Source: Zoroaster sp. YZ-2022 (taxonomy: Eukaryota; Echinodermata; Asteroidea; Forcipulatida; Zoroasteridae). Taken from it: a stretch of DNA of 64,000 nt. Below, one piece after another: positions 37,801 to 49,800 of this stretch (position 1 is its first letter; each line of letters starts with the position of its first letter). The notes under the pieces were generated by a model that saw nothing but the letters and a program-made list of their open reading frames with translations, was not told the DNA's origin and searched no databases. The DNA is taken from positions 36,756,260-36,820,259 of the forward strand of contig CM055827.1 in the NCBI GenBank assembly GCA_029582265.1, given 5' to 3'. The position numbers and the translations under genes were made by a program.

Positions 37801-40800
37801 TATCTCTTGGTTTCAGCTCTCCAGTTGACTGCTGCAGAGAAGCAATACACCTCCTCGAGGACCTCACCCAAGACTTCCTGCAGCAGCAACAGCAGCAACA
37901 AGACCAGTATAGCAACAGAGATTACCTGGTGGTATTTGACTTGCTGGCAACTGCTTACTTCTGGTTGTACATCTGTGACAGTGAAGCAAATCAGGTAGCT
38001 ATGAAAACTATTGTGTCTATTTGACTAATCACCGATGCCCACATAACTCAGTCACATGCATTAAAAACTTTCGGAAATATCACAATATCTTGTGGGTAGC
38101 TTGATGTTGATAAATGGTGTTCATGTACATTATAGCTTGTATTGTAGGTGTGTAGCAAATCTTATTGCTAAATAATGGATTATGAATGACATGTCGATTG
38201 GCCAATTCGGCTTGAAATATAGATATATTTAAATTTTTCTCACTTCAATAATATCCATTGTCTGTAGGCGACCTATATCACCTCACAGTTTGATGCTAAA
38301 GCTGAGTCCGTTGCAGAATCTCTCGACTCCACCACCAAGAAGCACAGTGCAACATCCACTGATCCAACCTCTATGTCCTATACCCTGTTGACTGAGTACT
38401 CGGCCACTGAACCATTAGACAGAGCCCTGGATATCTGGAGTGATCTGATGGCAGATGGTTGTAATCAATCAATGTTTAATGATCCATCATCCACCTGTTA
38501 TTGTCTCAAGGTGGCTGCATCATTGTGTTATCTTGCTGATAAGGTAAGAGGTTGTAGCAGTAAATGCAGGGAGTGTTTGGAGTTTCAGAACTCTTGAATT
38601 ATCTCCCCCCATTTTTGGGGGCTTTTCATTTTTGTTTTCTAGTTACTTCCAGAGTACTTTTATTTACTTATTTATTTTGTTGTGCTATTCTCCTGTATAC
38701 AATTTTGGTCTTAATAAAAGACAGATATGAGTGCTTATGAAATATATGGTGATTTTAGTCAGAATTTTGCATACAGTTTGACAGTTTTCTTGGAAATAAG
38801 GTCAATTTGTATATATATAGTCTTGGTAAGTATGATTGTACATATTGACAATTTACCAACAGTGTAGATTTGTTTAATGTAATATTATTGTGCTTTGAGC
38901 AATTATTATTAGCTGTCAGATGGACATTTACAAACATTGACTGTTGTCCTTACAACCACAGCCGATCCGACAAGTTCAAGCCCTCAGCCTTCTAGTCAGT
39001 CTCTCCATTACAAACTCATCCAATGAAGACGCCATCCTAGCCTACTGTCAAATCACCCAGGCTCTGTGTCTCCTTGGAGCTGTTGCTGAGGCAGAGAGAC
39101 TGCTCGCCCAAGCCCACACCTTGATGGGAGAAGCAAGGGTTGATGGTGAAGACACCACGACAATGGATGTTGCAATCATGATAACTGAATGTTACGTATT
39201 GCTTAGTTTGCACAAGGTGTGTAACCGTTGTTGCTTTCTGTATCAAAGTGTTCTTTTTCTAAATTAGATGATTCATTTTTGGTCTAAATTCTTGTTAAAA
39301 CTGTCACTTTTTCTATATTTTTATGAATAAAAATAATATTCTGTACTTTTTTAGGTCCCAGAGTTTGAAACTCTTCTCAGGAAAGTTCTGCAGATCCATT
39401 GTAACAAACGCCGTTCCCGGCAGACCTACCTCAGGAATGCCTCTCTCAAACACCTCCAGGCCCTCTATCTACTCCTCCCCCAATCAGAGCGATCCCAGGA
39501 TGAGACCCTACATCGTGACCTCGTCCCAGATGACCTTTCACCCTTGGAGCTTCGGGCAGAGGCCATGAGACTTCAGATGGGGGTGGGCAGGTTGATGTTT
39601 GGTGAGGGGATATACAGTAATGAACAGAGCATACAGGGTGATGGATTTAAGCTGGTGTCCGCAGGGAATGAGTCAGGTAAATACAGAAAGATGGTCAACA
39701 ACCATGGTCAAAGAAATCAAGGAAGTAGTAGAAGATTGTAATGAAATCGTCATTTTCAAGAAAATGTGAACAAAACTTCAATCTAAAATATATAATCAGC
39801 TACTGATTCATTTCCACATTCTATTGCATTCACATTAGAATGAACACAAATAATCCTAATGCATTTTCACTGTTTTTTCAATGTACTGTTGATGAACAGG
39901 TTGCAATGACATTGAATTCAATCAGTGGACAGTAATGGCCAGTGTGTTGCAGTCTCTTTATGATGTCGGCAGTCTATACATGGACCAAGGATGTATAAGA
40001 GAAGCTAAGAGCTATCTCAAAGAGGGTTTACTTCTTGCTGATAAATTCATGCTGCCAAGACGGTCAGTCAACATGTTCTGTATTTCTCTGTCTGTATATC
40101 TGAAACCACTCAATTTTATGTTCTTTTTTTTGTGCCTCATTTTTTACTCAGTTTCTGTGTTTCAATTTTTTTCATTGACAAGATATACTTTAAAACTCTT
40201 TCCTGCAGTTTTGAAAAACAAACAATCAAACTTGTGTAATAATCTTTCAATTTAAAAAATTTGTTTTTAAAAAGTGTTCTCAATCTTCATTAACTGTAGG
40301 TGTGTAGCCTTCCTGCTCCAGCTGTCAAACCTGTATGCACAGTGTGGTCAAGAGGACGACTGCCAAGGTAGTCTAGCAAAAGTCCAACTAACACTCCACT
40401 TCCCTAAGGATGGATCCAAGACAAGACATAAAGATGCGTCTGCTGATTCACAAAACACTCACAACTCCTGTGACGATGATGATGACTTCATCCGAACAAA
40501 GCGAATCTCCATATCCACTGAGTGCACCTCAAGAACTACGCTTCTAACAGAAACCACGTCCTCTCCATCACTAAGAACTCAAACCATCAAGCGACCCAGC
40601 TATCTCAACCACTTACCAGATTGCTTCTGTGTTTCATGCATGGATGTCTCCCTCCATGCCCAAGACATTAGCTTATTTTTACGGACAGCTAAGTGTCTAG
40701 AGCTTCAGGGTAAAACCAACCAGGCTCTGACAAACCTACAAGTAGCTCTTGATCTTGGTGAATGGTGTGCAAAGAAAACACCATCACTGCTTAGTAAGAG

Positions 40801-43800
40801 TTGTTCTTCCTTGCAAAATGGCGAGACCATGACCACCAAGAAAGAAAAAGGGAAGAAAATTCAAAAGTCTAATAGTAAATCAATACGTCGTGCTTGTGAT
40901 ATTCATGTGGAAACAATCACAGAGGTCTATGTCAGCATGGCAGTGTTGAATTTACTCAACAGAAGTCTATCACAAGCCGAGAAGGTTATTAATAGAGGCT
41001 TGGAGCTATCTAAATATAGAAGTGTTCCTAAGTTATGGTTACAGTTTTATGAAATCCTTGTATCATTAGAACTTAAAGCAGAGGGAACGGACACGACGGT
41101 GAAAGATCTTATAAGCTCAACTTGGGATGTGCAATCTAATATTAAACACTACAGAGACATTGAATCTTCAAATGAAGACATTTCATTTCAGTTTGACCAG
41201 CTTGAACTTGGAAAGGCAACCAGCAAACCCCCAACACAATTTCAAGACTCTGTCTTCGCTGATAGAATGCAAAGACCGGAGGTTTCTCGTAAACTCTCAG
41301 AGAAAGTGTCAGAGCTGGGTATCTTCTGTGATATGAGTGACGGCGATAATTCTGACAAGACCCCAAATGTGGAGAGCTCCATCAAGTGTGCTAGAAATAC
41401 GGTTGTCAAAGAGACACCTAAAAATGTGGCATTGAATACGAAGAAAGGATCCTTAATGTTCAGTGTAAGGAAGAAAAAGCCAGCCAAAAACATTTGGAAG
41501 GATGCTGTCACACCTCAGGTTGAGACGGCCTCCACAGCTGTCTTTGATTTTGACGTATCAAGTCCAATAAAGTCCAAGAAAGTAGGAACAAGGGGTAAAT
41601 CTAGCGGACAAACTAAGTCGACTGTGAGAAAGGTTGCTGAAATTATAGATCTAGATTCAGATATTGATGAGGTTTTTGAGGAGAAAATTGAAACCAAAAG
41701 TTTGAAGACAAGGTCAAAGAGAACAGCAACAGCCAAGAAATCAGCAAAGAAGGTCATGCTTAATGTAGATTCAGTAGATTCAGAACACTCTAACCTTCTG
41801 GAGAATGAAAAACCTTTAGAGAAAGTAGATACATCAAAATCATTGCGAAAGTCTAGAAAAACAGCTGAGGAGTACCCAGTCAAACCCAGACGAGGTCAAA
41901 AACCTCAAAGAGAAACAGAACTGCCAGAGCCCAAGACTTCATCTGCACGACCAAAGCGTGGCAGGAAACCCAATGTGGAGACCCTCAGGTCAGAGGTCAT
42001 GACCCAGGTCAGTAATGATATCCTGTCAGATCTTCACTTGACCTGTCTGGAGGTTGATTCTCCTGTCAAAGCGTGCAAGCCGTCTCCTAAGAGACATGAC
42101 AGCAGTCTAAACCTCAACTTTGAAGTTAACACATCGGCATGGGAATCTCTTAACTGTGTACAACCATCCTCCCACGTATCTAATAGCAACTTACTTATCC
42201 TTGAAGATGTGGATGAAATTGAAATCCCAAGAGCAGGGCGTGGCTCAGACTCGGATGAATCTACAACTTCTCTCACCGTTAGAAGGAAAACAGCCAGGAA
42301 GCCAGCTGCTTCAAGAAAGAAGACAACCAAGAAATGTAATGTGGATGATGTTGAGTTGCCTAGAGCAGCAAATAGTACTCCAATAGATACTAAGATAGTA
42401 AGAGGCAAGACACAGAGAAGTGTAACCATAGATGGAGTTAATGAAGCTAGCTCGGCACAATCAGGTCAGTCAAAAGAAGTTATTTTAACTAATTTTGCTT
42501 TTGATGTGTTCTTTTACATTTGTGTTTAACAAGCACCCTAAGAAAATGACTGTAAAGGGATAATTTGTCTTAAGATTATTAAAATCCATTTTTCAGTCTT
42601 TTTTTATTATTCAGATGAATTATATTAGGGAACATTATATTTTGTTGTTCCTATGATAACTATTTATCTCTGCAATTTAGATAACACAACTAAATAATTA
42701 AAATTCACCATACTGTTTGTTAACAAAAAAATAAACAATCAGGTTATAAATCGATAAAAAAATGCTGAATACTAGGTTATGTTCAGGTGTAGAATCCATG
42801 TGTTGTTGCATTTCTTTATTACATTTATCTTTTAAAAGTTTTCAGTCTTGACTCAGTAATCTCCACACTTGGGCAGATCCACTCCCATGTTTGTCACCAT
42901 GCACCCACCCTGCTATATCGTCGTGTGTGTCAGCTCCTGGCAATGTGTTATGGTGACAGAGAACCAGTGAGGGCAGCTTACTACCTGAGTGAAGCAACGG
43001 CGATCACCCTAAGACATCAGAAGCTATCTAGTCTGGCTAAGAAGATCAAGTAATGCATTATTCATCCTCCCAGCACCCGTAACTCACTCCTGATACTCCC
43101 AAGATTCCCCCAAAACACCCCCCCCCCCCCTTCACTATCAAACGGATATCCATCATAATTACCTACATAACTATATACCCTTCAGAAACTTCAGGCAACC
43201 TGTCCTCAGCTACACATTAAACAAACTCTTCAAGTAGACAAGTATAGCTGGTAGACATGTACTTATTCACGGCATGCTATAGCTGTATATGTTACCAACT
43301 ATTTGACCAGAGGTCAGAGTGCCTAAAAATGAGCCCAAGAATGGTAGCTGGTGTCAGGCATCCATCAATAGTCACGCAATGTGACGTCATGTCATCAGGC
43401 TAATCATTAACTAGTATTATGATCCGTGCAATTTTGGTGAAATTACTCAAAATGTACCATATTTTTATACTCTTTATTTTGCCTGATTCAGGAAACAAAA
43501 GAAAGAGATTGACGCAGATAGTCTCCAGAATCTCTCTGAATCCCTGTTAACGATGACACTAGACGACAACAAGGACGGCAACACAGATGGCACCAAACAC
43601 ACTACTAAACTACAGCATCTGACTGAAGAGCAATCATTGTTTACATTCATTAAGAATCCTATCACAGAGGGATATCTTGATGTAATGCAGCAGATATTGA
43701 ATGCTCTACCAGAGGGTAAGTAGAAGACTGTCAATTTCAGTTATGAATTTTATTACACATAATGATAACAGAGCTTCTGTTTTCCAGTATCCTTTTAATC

Positions 43801-46800
43801 ATTTTTTTTCTCCATCTAGGTTGGACTGTTTGCATCATGTCTGTTGTCTCACCAAGTGCTTCTCCTGTCTGTACTCTTACTGATTCAGACAGTTTGCTTA
43901 TGTGTCGTCTCAACAGAGGATGTACTCCAGTGATCATCAATTATGACATGGTAAGATAAAGAAACAGAGAGTTCGACCATCATATAATACTCTTGTTTAA
44001 TTGAGTAACCTCTCATGACTTAACCAGTCTTAAACAATAAATCTATCAACTTTATCTATAATATTTTCATTAGCATGTTTTAATTCAGCCATTATTTACT
44101 TTGATTGTATCACCTGTGTTTTCACTATTTTACTGCCAATTGCCGGAAATTGTCTCTGTCATCAAAGCATTGTTTACTTGAGAAAGGGAAAACAAAACGT
44201 ATTAATATGACACATTTCTCAAGCTTGATTTTACAGTAAATACGTACCCGGTGGGTCCCATCATAAATTCATTTTATATAGATTGGTGAAATTCTTGCGT
44301 CGGGAGATAAACAATTGATTTAATTTTTGCCCTACACCGACGTGTGTATAGCACTGTATGCTCAGTGCTTTCCGAGTGTCTGTGAAATTCATTTTGCCAC
44401 TTTTTTTTTTAACTGTAAAACCAAGCTTCAGACAACTATTTTGTGAAATATCTCATTTCAAAGTATTTGTTTCCTTTCTAAAAGGAAATTATAAATGTTC
44501 CAATGAAAACATTAATTTCCAGAATTTGCCAGTAAAACACTGGCCATACATCTTTAAACTAAAGTCATTTCTTAACCAGTTGACGTCGGGAATATTAATT
44601 TTTTTCCCGGTACCCCGTGCGGGTTTATTTTCAGTGAAAAATCTGAAAAAATTTCTAGCCATTAATATTTTTTTTGTCAATGAAACTAAGTTCGGACAAC
44701 CAAATAAACACCTTTACTCATTGACATTTCGAGAATTAAATGGCTAGTTTTTTAATTACGGTTGTGTTTGTTCAGCACAATTAGACCGTTGGCAAGCTCC
44801 GATGCCACGGCCTATTAGCGACAAGCGCCCGGTCGAAAAGACGGCATACCCGGAGAGAGATTGAATGCCTCGTAAACAATGGATATAAATCCGTCTTTAC
44901 AAATGCTTGGCTGGTACGTCAAAGGAACAGGTCTTGGATAAAGGGATTAGGCAAAAATCAACAAAAAGAGTGAACTCGTTCAGTATTTGCAGTGCATTTT
45001 GTCCGGGGCCACCGAACCGTGACCCCATGGACTCCGAGAAACGATTGCGTGTATACACGTCAGCTGCCTCGACGGCACGCTACATGTCTCCCGGTGACAC
45101 ACACAAAAATCGGAATGCGTGTTTAGACGCTCTCCGATCCGCTGTACAAAAAAAATTGCGTGTATACACGGCATCCGAAGCGAACTGGTTAAACACCTCT
45201 TATACCGTCTTATCTCAACAGCATACAACCAGTATGGGTTAAACTAAAGTAATTTCTTAAACACCTCTTATACCGTCTTATCTCAACAGCATACAACCAG
45301 TATGGGTTAAACTAAAGTCATTTCTTAAACACCTCTTATACCGTCTTATCTCAACTGCATACAACCAGTATGGGTTAAACTAAAGTCATATCTTAAACAC
45401 CTCTTATACCGTCTTATCTCAACAGCATACAACCAGTATGGGTTAAACTAAAGTCATATCTTAAACACCTCTTATACCGTCTTATCTCAACAGCATACAA
45501 CCAGTATGGGTTAAACTAAAGTCATTTCTTAAACACCTCTTATACTGTCTTATACCGTCTTACCTCAACAGCATACAACCAGTATGGGTTCAGCAGCGAA
45601 CATCCTGGAAGAGTTTGATAACATCTTGACAGAGAGCAAACTAAGCGTGAAGGAGACCGACAAGAAAGCATGGTGGACATGTAGACAGCAACTAGATGAG
45701 AGGACACAGGTTAGTCATGCTTTCTCTTAACTTTGTTGAATTGGCAAGGAAATTTCATGGCTAATTTCACTGTGTTGCTTACCGTTAAGCAGAGCTATGA
45801 AATTGGCCCCAGATAACCTAACCAGCTGCTAACACTATTGGTAATGTGGAAAAACTTATATGATCAACGTTATAATTGTTGTAAAGTTCAGGTGTGTGAT
45901 TTGTCCAGATTTGTCTGGATTTTTACAGATTTTCAGATTTTTACAAATCGCAGTGTTGTGATCCCTCGGATTTTAAAGATTTAAGCAATAAAGGAAAGTA
46001 AAGCAAACACTCAGAACTATAGATTTCACCACAGCGCTGTTCACAACAGCGGCCCCAATACCCCTAGCAAAATTGACATGGATTTTTCAAAATTGGTCAG
46101 TCACACCCCTGAATGTTAATGATGGTATCAATTATTCCTTGAAATATTTGCATTTGAAATATTGCCTTCATCCATTGACCAAAATTTCACATTGGAATGA
46201 ATGCAAACAATCTAAATGCATTTTTACTATTTTCTCGTTAACAACAAAATAAAATAAGCCAACACTTTCACAGGTTGGTTTTACAGACATTCTATTAAAA
46301 GTGCCTGGCTTTAATCAAAGTTATGAGAATGCCTCTTTCCTTATTTGCATGATAGACCTTAACAGAAGCAATGGAAGAGACTTTCTTAGGGCAGTGGAAG
46401 GGTGTGTTGCTGGGAGCAAGGAGTAATCATGAGGAGAGTAAAGGGCTGAACCGAGCCGCTGAGAAGCTCAAGACATTAATTGAGTCTATCTGTAAGAAAC
46501 AGGTGGACATCCAGCTCTGTCAGGTTGGTTTTAATTATAACTATAGAATGTTTGAACCCTAAAAAATATAAAAACAAAATAATGGTTATTGGCGTCACGT
46601 TTCGAACCTAGCAGGTTCTTTCTCAAAGGCAAACAAAAGTATAATTAATCAGAGTTTACAATTTATCAAAGATCACCCAAACTCTTTTGTTTTTGACAAT
46701 TTTTCCCCTAAAAAGGAAGAACTTATGAAACACAAACATTTGATGGGTATATTTTCTTTTATTATAACTCATTCATATTTATGAACTAGTACCATTCTCT

Positions 46801-49800
46801 AATTGGTCAAACCATCATGGTGCGCTAGGCAACGCTGAATGTTATAAAGTATCATAATTACAATTCACATTATTATATGAAAACAATTCACAAAGATTTA
46901 ATTTAAGATCCTCAGCCATCCAAAGAACATCAAAACCACAAATAAAAAGTAGTAGAATTCTTAAAACTAACAGAAGTGAAACTGTTATTCTCATAAACAG
47001 TGCGTCTTAGAATCATCAAGTCACCTTAACAAGCTGCAGTTGTATAACGCCCTCAGCAGTCTGACTGGTCTTGCACTGGGTTCAGACCAGCACATTAGCC
47101 TTGTGTCATCCTTTAAGCAACTTGTCAGAGACTGGACACCGGCCACAAACAGGGAACCAGTTATACTTATTCTTGATAAGGTAAGTATCATTGTACATGT
47201 TATGCATCATTATGAGTTTTCACATCATCCTATGATTTATGTATGAAGATCTTTAAGTAGACGTTTTAATCACTGAAAATAAAAACAAAATTATGGTCAT
47301 ATGTCTTGCGTATGCTCAGAATTAACTCTGCTCCCACCACCAACATCTCAAAAGTCTCCCATTGACCGATCGATACAAGCTCCCTCCACCACGAACATCT
47401 CAAAAGTCTCCCATTGACCGATCGATACAAGCTCCCTCCACCACGAACATCTCAAAAGTCTCCCATTGACCGATCGATACAAGCTCCCTCCACCACCAAC
47501 ATCTCAAAAGTTTCCCATTCACCGATCGATACAAGCTCCCTCCACCACCAACATCTCAAAAGTCTCCCATTGACCGATCGATACAAGCTCCCTCCACCAC
47601 CAACATCTCAAAAGTCTCCCATTGACCGATCGATACAAGCTCCCTCCACCACCAACATCTCAAAAGTTTCCCATTGACCGAACGATACAAGCTCCCTCCA
47701 CCACCAACAGCTCAAAAGTTTCCCATTGACCGATCGATACAAGCTCCCTCCACCACCAACATCTCAAAAGTCTCCCATTGACCGATCGATACAAGCTCCC
47801 TCCACCACCAACATCTCAAAAGTCTCCCATTGACCGATCGATACAAGCTCCCTCCACCACCAACATCTCAAAAGTCTCCCATTGACCGATCGATACAAGC
47901 TCCCTCCACCACCAACATCTCAAAAGTTTCCCATTGACCGAACGATACAAGCTCCCTCCACCACCAACATCTCAAAAGTCTCCTATTGACTGATCGATAC
48001 AAGCTCCCTCCATCACCAACATCTCAAAAGTCTCCCATTGACCGATCGATACAAGCTCCCTCCACCACCAACATCTCAAAAGTCTCCCATTGACCGATCG
48101 ATACAAGCTCCCTCCACCACCAACATCTCAAAAGTCTCCCATTGACCGATCGATACAAGCTCCCTCCACCACCAACATCTCAAAAGTCTCCCATTGACCG
48201 ATCGATACAAGCTCCCTCTTACCTGCATGTAAAAACTCTAACAAAGCCAACATGTGTATACATAAAGCATGTACAAAAATGCGCATATTTTACAAGAACA
48301 CGCACAACCTTTCAACAAATGTGATTGGTCAATAAGGGAATTGATTGATAGCTATTAATTGGCCAATTTGATATAATAATACATGGGCAATCCCAGACAA
48401 AAAGCTATTGTGCCGAGGTCGTCTGCTTCACAGGTTTAGGGGCTGCAAGGCTAAATATGAAGTCAGGTATCCATGGTGGAAGCATAGACAGAGGTTTAAA
48501 GATAAACTTGATGTCCTTCCCTGGCATGTAGCGTCGCCATGGCCAGCGGGCACAGAGGGCGTGCTCCATCGCATCAGTGACGAGGTGGAGAGAGGAAGAT
48601 GATTTCTTTAGTATTTTCTGCATTCGCTCAGTGACTTGTAATAAAAGAGAAGGGATGAATGTTGGTCAAATTTGTGGGATTGAAAAATATGGATTTAATA
48701 TTAGGAATTATGTGGTCAGTTTTGACAAAATGAGATACTTGGGGGGTAAAGATAAGACTCGTATCATCTTAATCCATATGGATCATTCCTTTTTATTCCA
48801 GCTGTATTTGAATTAAATCAAATGAATCCTAACCTTAACAAAATTGGTTAAAATTTCAACCCTCTAGTTTCAATGTTTTTGTTTAACTAACAACCTTTGA
48901 AAGTTTCATCACATAATGCAATGATGTATTTGGCTCATTTGAGAAAACAACCAAATACTCTCACAGGTTTTGTTATGTTTTTCAAAAAAGTACCAGGCAG
49001 GAAATTGTAACATAATTTCTTTTTTTCTCTATTAAGAGGAAAGCACTTCAGATGGAATTATTTCTCTGGATAATTTTTTGCGATTATTAGCATTCTATTG
49101 TTTTTAATTTGTGTATATTCATGGTGTTTGCTTAATAAAACTGTACAAATAAATTATTAGATTATTTTGATAGTACCTAGATAGCTTGAAGCATTATCAT
49201 AGATTTTACAGGTTCAAATCCAACTTAAATCAATTTATCTTTAAAGTTTGCTCCAAAATTTACCATTGCCCATGTGTATCATTTGATGAATTCAAACAGA
49301 AAAAAGTTAAGACACTTCAAATAAGTCATTTGAGTTCACATAAACTCACATTCATCAAAGTACTTCTGGCCATAGATGTCTCTCTCTTCCTGAGGTAGCC
49401 TCTTCCATGCTCGAATCACAGGAGGAAATATAGATTCCATTGATGTAACATTTGTCTTGAAGTAACCAGGCTCTAAGATGTGAACAGTTACACCGAATGG
49501 TCTGGAACTTATACTGTATTATAAACATAACAAAATGACATCATCAATACATTTTATGTTCAACAAGTCAGTGGATTCACCGTGGGAAAGCACCGTGCAT
49601 TTACCAATTGATTTATTGACTCTTCTTCTGAGACCAGAGGAAGTTTAGGTAAAACTTGTAGCTTTGCATGGTGAGGATGATAAGTAAGACTAATTGCGGT
49701 GACACCATGTGGAATCTCAATTGAGTAGTAATTAGTTCTGAAAAGAACTGGGGTACAACTCGACGTTTCGATCAGTATGCTCTGATCGTCCTCAGGAGAA

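Noticed and set aside
41142..42429. Several minus-strand open frames of 74-131 codons
   Set aside because: They are antisense shadows of the large ESPL1 exon 12.
47414..48324. Pro/Ser-rich open frames
   Set aside because: Translation of the 52-bp minisatellite.
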